Shown here: positions 31,620 to 44,300 of the stretch, piece after piece
Layout of the letters: every line of letters begins with the position of its first letter
Numbering within the stretch: the stretch's first letter is position 1
Assembly (NCBI GenBank): GCA_023374045.1
Contig: CM041778.1
Location: 292,307,533 to 292,371,532 of the forward strand
DNA length: 64,000 nt
Source: Limonium bicolor
Taxonomy: Eukaryota > Streptophyta > Magnoliopsida > Caryophyllales > Plumbaginaceae
Direction: 5' to 3'
Program-made: the position numbers and the translations under genes
Notes under the pieces: generated by a model
Told to the model about the DNA's origin: nothing
Database searches by the model: none
Seen by the model: the letters and a program-made list of their open reading frames with translations, nothing else

Positions 31620-34600
31620 TCATGACAATCACCATCACCCTCTCCTTCTCAGAGACTCTCAGTTCTTTCGATCTGCCAATTTGAAGGAGGGTTGAGCTCC
31701 TATCGCTGTGAGGTATTTCACGATTCGCACTTCTCCGCTGGCAATTGTTTTTTTCATCTTTCTATTAATGTGTTTTCTTCTTTATTGGCTTCCATGGATC
31801 TCACTCAATAACTACGATCACTTGATAGTTGGTACCTAGTTGATTCTGCGAAAGCACTAGCTAGCTTTTAATAACCTCCTCTCTGCCTATAGGCTTATGC
31901 ATTGTTTATATTGTTCGGGGGATGGTCTAAAGATTCATATTCCCATTTGGTTTGGTAATTACGTTATTACTCGAGTCAGGATTTGGAGCACCCGGGTAGT
32001 GGCTCGATGAGGAATTACTCTGCAATTTTGTGAATAGTTCACCAAAGTCTTGACCACATTGACGAATTTGGTGAACTTAGCTGCTACTGCAGCTGGACAA
32101 AACTGCTGTTTTTTTCGCTCAATGCTTGGTTGTGATGATTAAAACAACTTTTATAATGCAACTGGTAACTGTGGTTGTTATTCATTAAAATTATATCTTC
32201 TTGCATTTGTATTTGCAAGTCAAGACCTGATTATATATAGTTAGCACCACTGTTTATCAGCTTCAAACGCGGCTATAAAAACTTGGTGCTATGGTTTGTA
32301 GGGTAGGTGATTCGTATTTTCTCTGGCTTACTAATGATGGCTGAGCAACGAGCTAGCTATGTTGCCACCAAAAATGCACAGAAAGTAGATCCTATACCGG
32401 CCTTCTCAAAGAAGACCATCCGAAACACTGCTCTACAAGAACATGTTGTGATAGGAAGAGGAATGGTTGGCGATGCAGCCTTCTTTGTTCTTAAAGTGGC
32501 CGCTTTAGAGACTGTGAGGAGGTTCTCCACAGCCAAGTGCCCAGTTGTCTGGAATGGTCTGCAAGCAATGCAGGTGATATGCATCCTCCATTTAAGTGGA
32601 TCCAGAGATGGGCTCCCTTCAGAGGCATTGGAAGGGGCATGCAGGTCGGTGTTTTGCACTTTCCCCAACAATTGCATCCAAAGGCTCCTTGGCTTTTGGA
32701 TATTCTTTTTAGGCATCCTGTAATACAAACTAGACATGACTGATCGGGTGGTCCTTTTTCGAATGGTTTAATTATGTTCGCAGACACTATCACGGCCATT
32801 ATTGTTATTGTCAGCTGCATCTGCCTTCCACTGTCACTCAAAGCAAATAGAACCTTCACTTGATCCGAATGATTCTTCTACCAGTCAGGGTGTAGACTCT
32901 GAGTCATCTGCCCTTCAGCCTTGTGTGAATGAAAGGTAGACTAAATTCTATTTCAAATGTTTTGCCAATGTGAAATGTAAGATCATTGTAAAAACCGAGT
33001 ATGAAAACTTTCGGGACTAAGTAGCTCATACTTATGTAACAGTACATGGATACGGAGCAAAGCACTGCATTGTATACGTTAATGTTATTCAGTATATGTC
33101 ACCTGTACCTGTTATATCATTCAATAGCAGCTCAGAGTTTGATTGAGTGACCATATGTGTATGCCTTCTCTGTTTCAGGATCGATGAAGGTGCTCCTGAA
33201 CATCTATATTTGCTAAAGCTTTATGAGGAACTTGAGAAGGAAGGTATCTATACCTAAAAGGTGAGCATATCTGAAATATAATGACTGATGAATGGTTATG
33301 CCATGGGTAATATCAGCCAATGTTCTGTCCTTTACATGGTTGATTTCATAGGTGTGTTAGCTGGTAATGGGATAAGAATGATGGTTATTGTCTTTGCTGA
33401 TCTAGTTTCAGGTAGTTAATTCAGAATGTATCATTTGTTTTACTGGTTGAAGTAATACAAAGAAATTCTCAGGTTGCTTTGTCTAAATGATGATAGTTGC
33501 CATGGATATACTTCCCATCAGCTGTGTTGTTCTCATGAATTGGAATAGCAGAATACATGGCAAGTCACTGCCTGACCAAAAGTGTCATGCTCATCTGATA
33601 TATTTGCAACTGAACCAAATCTTGTGAATGGTGTGCTTAGGTGTCTGCCCAAAGTGTTCATCCTCTTTCTTTAGACCCTTTTATTTGGCCTAAAAGTCAT
33701 GCCTATATTGGTGTCTTTACTATGAACTGGGTAAAAAGTGGTGGTGGGCGCAAATAAAAAGAAGAGTAAATCCTCTTAACTGGTCATAAATTTGGGCTCT
33801 TGAACACTTGGTTATGTTATACAATATAAAGTTGAATTATATCGATATCATTGCAGAATAAACGAGAAAGAACTATTCAGATTTCACACTGCTGCAAATG
33901 GTGATTTTTCATGCTTTTTGGCATCAATTAAGAAGACAATAGCTTGGAGGAACACTTATTATCTTCTGACAGAAGAAGAACTACAAAAGTGGTCAAAGTT
34001 GGTCTTTTGGCATGGCTGTGATAGAAATTATCAACCTTGCCTTGTGGTGCGGCTTGGCCTTGCCTGCACTAGTTTACCTAATTGTGAAAGGCCAAGGTTT
34101 GCCCAAGCTATAGGTAAAACTCACTCTACCCGTTCTTTGTTAGACTGTTTTTTTTTTCTCTGGGACTAAATTTATTCGGCAATAATTTTTGGATTTGAAA
34201 ACTAATATAACTGGAAATGATCATCAATTCCATCAAACTCTTATATGTGACAAAAACCGGAGATCTCTTGTTTCAGTGTCTCAGGTGGAACATGGAATAT
34301 TACACCTTGTTGATGAGCAAAATCCTCGAATTGCTGTGTTGGTGGATTGTGAAGGTTTATCTCCATTGAGAGTTCCTATGCATACATTGAAGTCATGTGC
34401 TAATCTATTTCAAGACCATTTCCCCAACCGTCTTGGCTGCTTGTTTGTTGTACGCCTTCCATCCATAGTTCGGATGATAACACACACTTTTATTAAAGTA
34501 AGCTCTTCACTCAGTTGCTCTGTATATTAAGTTTTCTTACCTTCGTCTGGTAGGATGCAACTTGATGTGGGTGAAAGCTTGTGCACAGCACAAGTGCAAT

Positions 34601-35034
34601 CCATGGTTATTAAGCACGCCCTATCTCATTGTGACTGACTTTTCGTGGAAACAATATGATGATGGATAGTTGTTAATTATCTTTCAGGTTTTAAAGCCCA
34701 CAACTCGACAGAAGCTGAAGATCATAGGGGAACCATACAAGGAGATTCTGTCTGAATACCTGCAAGCATTACCAATTGATATTAGGGGTGACTGCACATG
34801 CACTCATTGCTTTGAAGCCATTGATAGGATCCACCGTCCTCATATGGTTGAATTGATCAATGAAATTACTGAATTTTCTGATGAAGAGGATATGCCTCCT
34901 CTGCTGGAAACCAACCCACAGATGATCATTTGAATATGTATCCGGAAAGTGAACAGATGATTAAGAGAGGCATCATTGCGTTTCTCATGCTCTGGACCTT
35001 TGCTGCTCTCATTGCTAGCATGTACGAGTCGTAA
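31620..35034 (+). CDS. CRAL-TRIO (SEC14-like) lipid-binding protein gene, six coding exons
   Basis: SEC14-like proteins bind and exchange phosphoinositides or other lipids through a CRAL-TRIO pocket. Exons by GT-AG fit: 5' UTR to about 31712; 32334-32644 (MMAEQRAS); 32784-32935 (TLSRPLLLLSAASAF); 33179-33260 (LLKLYEELEKEG); 33857-34113 (INEKELFRFHTAANGDFSCF, PCLVVRLGLAC); 34277-34497 (VSQVEHGILHLVDE, VLVDCEGLSPLRVP, LFQDHFPNRLGCLFVVRLP); and 34688-34933 (VLKPTTRQKLKI). Three frame breaks: an 11-bp duplication near 32569-32584, a 2-nt loss near 33250, and one near 34915. Past the last, a shifted frame gives a hydrophobic tail GIIAFLMLWTFAALIASMYE and a stop at 35032, which suggests a C-terminal membrane anchor. 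The gene may be real with assembly errors, or a young pseudogene. It is the only host gene seen nearly whole. Confidence 0.8.
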
Positions 35035-36359
35035 AGACGGACAACCATTTTTTTCATTCGTTTGATCTCTGCATTCTGTATTCATAGATGTTTTGTTTTA
35101 CGGTATGATCTGTAATAATCAAGGTGTATGTGACAGGTTATAGCATCAAATTATGACGTATTGGCATGTAGTTCAAAGAAGAGCATCTGGTGTTTGTTAG
35201 TGTGTAGTTTGGAGATGGTGGTTTTGTTTGGTTCCTCTGTACCTATGTTGTTTAGCTTGTAGTTGATGAGTTGCATTGTGTGGATTTACGCTGTTGGTAT
35301 GATTTTTGATTTTGAGATGATCTGGTTGGATTCCAGACTGTATAATTGATCTGTCCTACATTTTCAGCATCTTCAGTTCATGTAATATTTTATTCAATTG
35401 AACATACGGAGTTTGATTTAATGATTCATAATTGAGCCTCTACTACACGTGAAACATGGCTCTCTGTCTTCTTGCAGATTGAATGTCGTTATCTTGTTTC
35501 ATTTGGAGGGCTTTCAGAAGTCACATTCAGCAAGCTAATACGCATTCTGATTCTTTATGTTTCCTACTTTTGGCTGCTAAAACTGATCTATCAGTCTATT
35601 ACCGTTTTTGCTTTTATACAGATCATTTGAAATTTTTTAAGTATTGATCACGTGCTGTCTGGGAAAAAATGTCGATATGGCAATAATAATACAAAAATTG
35701 TTCATATATTTATCTATGAATTTGTACTCGTCTAATGGCTGACAACTTTACATGGCTCAAAATATACTGTATCGGTCATCATTAGGACCCAATCTGTTGG
35801 GTGCTGTGTTGTTTCCTGGCAGTTGGCTTGAACAATTTTTTTAGGAACTCTTTTGCCTGAACATGAACGGACCTTTGAAGTGATCTTCTAGTTTGGCTTT
35901 TGGTCGAATCTTTGTTGTCCCTCTGTGCCAACGAGGGAAGGTGCTCAAAACAAATTTTGAGCATGGTGCTCAATTAAACCACGTCCGTTAGATTTATAAC
36001 AAAATAAATTAAAGGTTTAGATTTATTGTTTATTATAGGGTATAGATGTCCAAATTTAATTTTTAGTTTTTAGAAATAAAGGAAAAAATATAAGATTAAA
36101 TGATCTAGTTTACACCGAAAGAAATAAATCAATAATTCTAATAAATATTCCCACAATTGGCAGTTACAATTTTGTTAACTGTAATAGAAGTGGAGTAGTT
36201 ATTTGAAAAATCAAAAGTCCCACGTGTATGCAAAAAAAAAAATATTATTTAAAAATAACAAATTAGAAATTTAATTGACAAGACTCCTGTAGAAATGTAT
36301 AAGAACAATGTTGAATTTATTTATTACTTAATTAAACATTAACAATCAAACAAAAATAA
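35035..36359. other. 3' flank of the SEC14-like gene, no other gene
   Basis: It begins with a plausible 3' untranslated region (to about 35400) and becomes AT-rich. No open frame with recognisable content is present on either strand. Confidence 0.5.
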
Positions 36360-37083
36360 ATCAAAGAATTATATTTTGAAACAACTATTACTTTACCTAA
36401 ATATCTACACTTTACTTGAATTAGGAATTAAATTAATTCACAATTCTAAAAAAAATCCACACTTACATTTAAAAATATGACATTTACTAAATATCTAAAT
36501 AAGAATGTAAATTTAGATGAGTTTGTATATTGCAACGTCCAATTTGAAAAAAATGATAACCATTAATATTTTTTAAATTGGGAATGCAGCCGATCTAGTT
36601 AAAAAAAGAGAAAGAAAGATGTACATTTTAAACAAATTATTTTGAAAGAAACAATTTGAAAATACTTTGACATGAACCCTTTAAAATAAATATAAGATCA
36701 TAAGTGAAATTCCTAGGTTGTCTTATTAGTACTCATTAAAATATTTTCACTCATTCGTTTTAAAATTATATTGTTCAAATAAAAAATCTACACTTTTATT
36801 AAACAAATCTACACCTACATTTTAAAAAATCTATCCTTGTACTATAATAACTACACTTTTACTTAAATGAGAGTAATTACTAAAAATCTACAATTCTATC
36901 AAATAAAATCTACACCTTCATTTTGAAAAATCTAATATCTACACTACTTTCATTGTTATAAAATACTAAAAATCTACACTTCCTTATACAAATCTACGCC
37001 TTCGTTCAAAAAATATATCTTTACCTAAAATATCTACACTTTTTCTTAAATGAGCAAACAAATCTACATTTGCATTTGAAAAA
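36360..37083. repeat. Degenerate AAATCTACACTT repeats
   Basis: The motif AATCTACAC(C/T)TT recurs more than ten times at irregular spacing of 20-60 bp. Stretches of TTAAATGAG and A/T runs separate the copies. It is an old, diverged AT-rich minisatellite with no coding potential. Confidence 0.6.
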
Positions 37084-37375
37084 GGGGGTTGCTATTGCCA
37101 GTACAAAATTACTAATCACCGCAGTACAAATTTTTTTAATTCATATTGACGTTGTACATGTAATGATGTGTCGCTGTGTTTCGGAAAGTAAATTTACGAA
37201 GTAATTTTGTAGTTGATTAGTAGCGAATTTTACTAGTTACTTTTTGTGGAATCAATACAGGAACCTTTTTTTTGTAAAAAAAAGTGTTGGATACATTTTT
37301 AGTGTTTATATTACATTTTTATGTGTTTATATTATTAATTTGACTTAAAATTAATTTGTACTGCGAATAGCAAAT
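37084..37375. mobile_element. Small MITE with TTGCTATT-CAGTACAAA ends
   Basis: The left end reads GGGGGTTGCTATTGCCAGTACAAA. The right end reads TTTGTACTGCGAATAGCAA at about 37356-37374, its inverted repeat with two changes. The element is about 290 bp and non-coding. Directly beyond it another copy of the end (CTATTCGCAGTACAAATT, 37379-37396) starts, probably the left end of the next element, so two termini abut as an 18-bp perfect palindrome with an 8-nt gap. Confidence 0.5.
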
Positions 37376-37489
37376 ATACTATTCGCAGTACAAATTTTTT
37401 TTTTCACCAAACTTAGTTGAATAAGTTTGAATGTTACGGGGAGACACTTTTTTTGAAATAATAGATGTTTGAATAACCAAATTTAAGTC

Positions 37490-37645
37490 AATATGAGTAA
37501 AACAACAACTAAGTTAAAGAGAAACTAAGTTACAACAACTAATTTATAGAAAAACTAAGTTACAACAACTAAGTTACAACAACTAAGTTAAAGAAAGACT
37601 AAGTTACAACAACTAAGTTAAAGAAAAACTAAGGTACAACGTTGA
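37490..37645. repeat. ACTAAGTTACAACA tandem repeats
   Basis: Units of the type AACTAAGTTACAAC and AACTAAGTTAAAGAAA alternate about eight times. They lie downstream (3') of the MULE gene, between its end and its putative terminus. Confidence 0.7.
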
Positions 37646-37654
37646 TCCAACTAT

Positions 37655-38169
37655 CTAACCTAGATTGTAATTGATGAATCCAAGGTCCGACAGTGTTTGG
37701 ATCTCTATAAGTGAACACTGCGGATAGACAGGGGGGAGTGGGGGAGTCTTGAACCATGCCGAACTTATGAAATGATGACCCTGGGGGCAAATTCCTATGT
37801 GGATCTCTCCTCTTGGGCTATCACGATCGGTATAATTATCGATGGGAAGGTATGTGGCACTTGCCGCACCCCATAGACAGTAGAGTAGAAAACTACTATC
37901 GAAGTGTACCTTGTCGCGATCACCAACCCCATTTCCGTGTGCATCCATTTATGTTGAGGTGCTGGCTCTCCTGAATTCCAATGAAGCGCTCTTAACATGC
38001 CGTTGTACGGTCCTTCGTTAAAAATGGCCTTGTATAGTCCATTCGCCGGTGCTTGATTCTTCATGTGATTGTACAATGCTACACGGACATCTTTCCACCT
38101 CTCTTCGTCTGAATATAGGTAGTCAGCAATGACCCTGAAACCACAATTCCCATTCTCCACGAACATCAA
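37655..38169 (-). other. OTU-type cysteine protease domain of the MULE protein
   Basis: The OTU fold removes ubiquitin or similar modifiers. VENGNCGFRVIADYLYSDEE carries the catalytic Cys in GNCGF. Then WKDVRVALYNHM and EMGLVIATRYTSIVVFY follow, and after a frameshift near 37800, IGICPQGHHFISSAWFKTPP with the candidate catalytic His in GHHF. It sits at the C-terminal end of the transposase coding sequence, so it was probably made as a fusion. Frame breaks at about 38320 and 38170 separate it from the SWIM part in this sequence. Confidence 0.75.
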
Positions 38170-40563
38170 TATACCCAGTCATATATTGATATAGGTTGGG
38201 GTTGAAATTCTGGTAGTATGGGAAGTTGTCAAGGGCTGGAATCGACTCGGATTTGATGATCCTCTATTACGTGATCTTCTATTTGATGGCGCTCCTTGTG
38301 ACTGGCCTGCCCTGGTCGGTTACGCTCCCAAGACGAAGGTTCCCGTCGGTTTGGTCTTGAGGGCCCGGTAGGTCTGCCAATCCCAACCTGTTCCAATGGC
38401 TCTCCTAATTGGCACACCATATCTGGGTGAGGAAGTTTGGATTGGACTGTAACATTTCGCCATCAGAGTAGGATCATCTGACTGTGCTACCTCAGAAGCT
38501 ATGTCTCGCCATCTATTCTGTTCTTCCTCCATGTAGGATACCATATCAATTGTCGATTCATGTTTCTCCCAGCTTAGGGTATACCAGAAACGATGTATAT
38601 CCCTCTTCGAGCATAGTATACCACTATCCAGCATGTAGTTTAATTTACAAGCGCAAGGTAATCCATGAGAGGTTACCTTGTCACATCCACAGATTGAGCT
38701 GTCCATTTGCACATAATTCGCCCTTCCAAGCTCCTTGACTAGCTCATCTAAGCAAAGGGTACTAACCTTCCCGATCAGGTCAGCGATTGGAACCCTCATG
38801 TGCTCTCTTCTGTGTTTTGTCCTGGCTGCCTCAAAATCCTTTTTTAACTCCCGGATGCTTGTATTCACATGATCGTTAATCTTTGGAAAGATTACATCCA
38901 AAGTGTGTCTAGCACTCCTTAATCTCGCCTTTAGAGAAGAATGTGCGCTCTCCACCCTATCAAATGTTTAAGTAAGTTTATAGATCTATAACAATCACTG
39001 TATTATCTTAAACATTACAAGATTAACATTTTACCTATTTGTCGATGTGTTCCCGAAGTGCAACACATTCTTGACCCAAGCCTCCACAAATTTTTCCTTG
39101 TATTCTCCCAGACTGATGCAACATACGTAATGAAACGGGGGTAGCTTTGGTATGTATTCTTGAAATATGCGTACCTCTCGTTGTAGTCCTGCTCTGTGCT
39201 CGAGTAGACAACCGAAGTCCACATTCGGACTGCAGCCGCCGCCCTTCCTCTATCACCCATATAAGTCTCGGCTTTCCCCTGAACGTTCCTACTTATGTGC
39301 CACCGACATAGTAGATGATGAGATTCAGGAAATCACCTCTCTAAGGCATTCATCAGGGCCAGACATCTGTCGGTGATAAATGTAGAGGTTGTAGTCCGCC
39401 CGAGGAGGTCCCTTAATTGTTGAAGTGCCCACACATACATGTCTGTTGATTCTGATACAAGGAAGGCGAAGGCAATGCTGAAGTTTTTGCCTATACTCGT
39501 CATCCCGATGAACTGAACCAAAGGCATTTTTGCTATGTTTGTTTTATAGGTAGCATCAATGCCTATGACATACGGGAACGCATGGAGCAGTAATCTAGAT
39601 GTAGGGTGTGCAAAGAAGATGGACCCAAGTCGTGTTTGATCATCTAAATGTGAAATATAATCATGTTATCTATCAAATTAAGATGAAACCTAAATGATTG
39701 AAGTTATTTGAGACATACTGAGTTGACTTACTTGGATCTGTAGTGTAATCGTAGTAGTAGTTGTTTTGTCTAGGTCACTCAGCAGAGTCTGCACCATAGA
39801 TCGACCATCTCTATTTACTAGTTTTGTTTTTTGTATCCGGTTGTATATGTCTTTCCTTGTTGCTGACGTTTCTGGGTTGATTGTTGTGAGCTCGGAATAA
39901 ATTGCACAGGGGGGGCACACCGACTCGGGTTCTCTGGTCGATCATAATCTCCCTCCGCCTCAGTCAGGCGTTCCCACAAAAATGACCCTCTGCCCACTCT
40001 GCGAGATCATGGTTATGCCATCCGTTACCCACTTGCAAGAAACACAACCGTATTGTGTAATACCCCTTAATTTTAAAAGGACAACCACATTTCTTGGAAC
40101 CAGATGATCTGCGCGGTTGATGACACCAGGTCGTGACGTCCTTCGTGGTTTCCAATACCTCTCGCATGTTATGTGGAAATCTTGGCCCGGACCGAGAACT
40201 TTGAATTATGGTGTAGATATGGTTAGGATGGCAACACTATCTACCCAAGCTTTCGCTTCTTCTTTACCCTAAAGGGCCTGGTTTGTTTGAAATAAGTAAC
40301 CTGTGTCCACCACCGGAGCTCGATTATACATCTCTTGCATGTAGTCATCCATCTGTGCATATGATCCGGAACGCCTTCATCAAATTCATCCCAATCTGAA
40401 TCAGTGGTTGAGTCACTATCCTGCAATAAGGGTCGAGAGAATGTTAGATGAATATTGAAATATGAAATGTTAGTGCGAATATGATTAACAAAGACAATAA
40501 ACTAAATACTTATGGGCTTGATATTGGAACATACTCATGATCGGAATCTGAAGATTGACTCAT
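37655..40563 (-). CDS. Mutator-like (MULE) transposase gene: zinc finger, DDE, SWIM, OTU
   Basis: A cut-and-paste transposase. Start MSQSSDSDHEYVP at 40563. N-terminal block EEAKAWVDSVAI, then a FAR1/WRKY-GCM1-type zinc finger: KKCGCPFKIKGY...GWHNHDL...GHF (about 40110-39970). The DDE core has first Asp in VIGIDATYKTN (about 39575-39545), KMPLVQFIGMTSIGKNFSIA, second Asp in FITDRCLALMNAL (about 39370), NERYAYF, and the Glu in NRVESAHSSLKARL at about 38950. A SWIM-like zinc motif CGCDKVTSHGLPCACKL lies near 38690, then an OTU domain. Good introns: 39644-39731 (GTAAGT...TTTAG) and 38957-39034; another ends at 40421. Several frameshifts occur (near 40350, 40000, 39800 and 38320). All catalytic residues are readable, so the copy is young or its breaks are assembly errors. 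Confidence 0.85.
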
Positions 40564-40671
40564 GTTTAGAGAGAGAGCTTGCACAGTTTACGAAATAATT
40601 TTGGAAGAGAGTAAGGAAATAGAGAGCTTCGAGAATATGGAGAGAGAGTGTGTGAAGATGAAATGGAGGAG

Positions 40672-40690
40672 GCATCCCTTATATAGAGGT
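40672..40690 (-). promoter_or_regulatory. TATA box of the MULE transposase gene
   Basis: CTCTATATAAGG on the - strand lies about 115 bp upstream of the ATG at 40563. The tandem array begins about 40 bp further upstream. Confidence 0.6.
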
Positions 40691-40729
40691 TGGTCATGAA
40701 CTAGCCACAAGGTTACAAGTTAAAAAAAC

Positions 40730-41345
40730 GGTAACCTGGTACGTGTACAGTGACCTGGTACGTGTACCTTTCCTGACAAAAGTAATTACCTATGGTAACT
40801 TTGAATTCACTTTGTACTGCAAACGGTAACCTGGTACGTGTACAGTGACCTGGTACGTGTACCTTTCCTGACAAAAGTAATTACCTATGGTAACTTTGAA
40901 TTCACTTTGTACTGCAAACGGTAACCTGGTACGTGTACCTTTCCTGACAAAAGTAATTACCTATGGTAACTTTGAATTCACTTTGTACTGCAAACGGTAA
41001 CCTGGTACGTGTACTTTCCTGACAAAAGTAATTACCTATGGTAACTTTGAATTCACTTTGTACTGCAAACGGTAACCTGGTACGTGTACAGTGACCTGGT
41101 ACGTGTACCTTCCTGACAAAAGTAATTACCTATGGTAACTTTGAATTCACTTTGTACTGCAAACGGTAACCTGGTACGTGTACCTTTCCTGACAAAAGTA
41201 ATTACCTATGGTAACTTTGAATTCACTTTGTACTGCAAACGGTAACCTGGTACGGTACAGTGACCTGGTACGTGTACCTTCCTGACAAAAGTAATTACCT
41301 ATGGTAACTTTGAATTCACTTTGTACTGCAAACGGTAACCTGGTA
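40730..41345. repeat. 95/76-bp tandem array, first segment
   Basis: Units start GGTAACCTGGTACGTGTAC at about 40730, 40825, 40920, 40996, 41071, 41165, 41241 and 41334. Spacing is 95, 95, 76, 75, 94, 76 and 93 bp. The long form has an extra AGTGACCTGGTACGTGTAC. Each unit carries one or two near-palindromic GGTACGTGTACC sites containing an ACGTG core. The array is interrupted by the element inserted after TGGTA at 41341-41345. Confidence 0.9.
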
Positions 41346-44300
41346 TGTAACACCCCTCTCCATAATCACGATATCCCTCACGTAGCAATAATTAGAACGT
41401 CTCACAGGAAGGTAAATAACAATTACAAAACTCACTCGGGTGTCACCGGCCATACTCGCCCATGCGAGCAACGTAGCCAAACTACATCCAACTTCCAAAA
41501 TAAACAAAACTGCTAACCGCAGTGATAACGAGAAACTCCTATACATCATACTAAATCATAAATCATAAACATCGACAAGTGAGCATCTACCCAATCTAAA
41601 AATACACAACCTTACCATAAGACCAACACCATCTTCATTACTATACAACATCTCCAATTACTCTGTTCCTGCTCCTCAGCTCCGACAATGATCAACAACC
41701 TAAAATGGTGTAGTATCAGCGATAGTCGCTGAGTATGCCGGGCCTGGACCCTAATGGTCACTTGTCATTTTAACCATCTTATTATTAGATTGGTTTCATG
41801 CTTTTCCCTTTTACAGTTATAACCAAACTGAAGCATAAAGTATAATATACATAATCAACCATCCAAATACCATAAACATTTAACCATCCATCCAACCCAA
41901 ACATTCATTTATTATTCCATACAACATTTATATATCGAACGTATTGAGTAATAACAATATAATGTACAATGTACATTCGCCGTAGCGTACAGTTTTCATA
42001 TTTAGTTTACCTTAGCCTTGTAGGCTCCATCCAACCATCACACACAATAAAATAACCACAAGTATAACCAATGAACAACAAAGCGAAACAACGAGAATAA
42101 TAAACAAGTATCAAGTCTCGTCCATGGTATTGTTCGCCACTGTATAAATCTCAATTGTTTTAGTTGTTCAGTTACACCTAGTGACAATGTCTCGTTAAAA
42201 CGACATGTCTCTAGTTACCCATATATTATGGCGGGTCACCACGGCAGTAGCCACTCCAACGGTAGAGTCTCCGACCAACGAGCCATTCTAGCTCACGGGA
42301 AATTTTCTGATACTTACGGACCCGTACGCGGACATCCTGGTATCGTTTTTGTGATCACAGCGCGCACCAAGAGCCACACCTCTTGGCTTTACTTCCATTC
42401 CATTAATTAATTAATTATACCATCGCATCGCATTACCAAATTTTCTAACACAGCAGACTAAGGTCATTAGTCCAATCCGGAGTCTGTAAACTCGAGATCC
42501 AGTGTTAGAAGGAGCGGCGTATAGAAGGCAATGCTCCGTATAAAAGTCTCAGATAATATGTATATCTTATTATCTTAGTGCTACAACGTTTTTCTGACGT
42601 TCCTTATATTTCATATAAGATAGCACCATAGCCGCTAGTTCGTTTTATATATATAGGTTCATATAACGAACCAATACTGTTAACTCAACAACAGTAAATA
42701 ATAAGCAGCAGCTATAAATATACAGTTCATGCATATTAATTATCACATTCAGACAAACAATCTTATCACAGATCACACAGAAGTCTGAATGAGGAAGTCC
42801 TCAGAGACAACCAGAGACACATAACAACATACAAGTTATATCAACCAAATCCGAGCCCAAGGAGCAACCTTAGGTCAACTCGGATCAAACCCCTTTACAT
42901 ACAGTTCACCCTGACTGTATTACGGTGGAGTATGAATCAGCAAGATCCTACGCTCCGTGCAGTCCGTTAGCTCGTCAAGCGTCCTTGTCAGAAGTATACT
43001 CTAAACGGTAATAAAACTATAAGTCAGTCTCCATGACTAACTACATCCTGTATTTCCGAATAATAAGCAACCCCGACAGTTCACCTCTGTTTTCTACAGT
43101 TGTTACGGGTTCCTCTAAAACAGTCGATTTTGTTACTTAAAACGCGTACGTCAAAACTATTCCAACTGTTAAGTTTAATTCCTTATATTTCTTTTAATCA
43201 TATCCACCTCTAGTTTAGGTACGTAACCTATGTTGCATGTATGCATGCATTCTTGTATTATATTGCATTCTAAAATTCATAACTTATAGTTCGTAACTGT
43301 ATTATATTTTTTTTTTAAAATAACCACCACCATTAAATCATATGGTTTTCAACCAAAATATACATCCACCTTATATACATTATTTGTGTATGTATATATT
43401 TACCACGTAGGTAATTCCCATGAGTTCAATAAACTCTTATTTTATGTTACTTTTTATCATCTTTATTAGATGGTTATTCCCATTAGTTGTATCATATTGT
43501 ACAACTTATATTAAGATTATTATCCTAACATGAGTAACATTTTATGTTGTATAATTGCAACTCTAAGGTTATTCCATAAACACCTTAGCTTATAAATCCC
43601 ATTTATTTATAGTTTGTCACATATTTTATGTGAGTACCCTTCCTTATACTAATTCCATCTAAACCACCTTAATACCATTTAATTGTCATAACATTTATAA
43701 CATAGTAGACCTTAGTCTAAAACTCATCTTTCAACTCTTATTAACTCAGTATAGCCCCGAATTTATTTAAATTCCCTTTTTGACCACAATGACATTATGT
43801 AATGTTATACCAAAATGCTAATATCATTTGATATGATATTTTATTTCCTTTAACTCATAACCTATAGTTTTTATACAAAACTATTGTATATTGCCTCATA
43901 GGCATATATTAAACCTTATACTTTTCCTTAAACCATAATTTCCTTTATTTACCAAATCACCCCTTTTTTTACCATGTTATATATACCATTCAATATAACA
44001 TTTCTAACTTAAAAAGAGTATAACCTATGGTTATTTTTTGTAAATTTCGAACAGCCCTTGTGCTATTCTATAATTGCCACTTGGCCCTCTTTATAACATA
44101 TAGTTTACCATATCATTAAAACCATATTTATACGCATATCTTATTAAATACTTATACAATTCTAAAAGTCTCCAAATTCCACCAAAGGGTTAAAATATCC
44201 TTATTAACCCATATACTTTCAATATTACCATTCCACCATCTATTTTTCTCCAAAGTGTCATAATGACATAAAACTAATATTTACATATATAGTTTATTTT

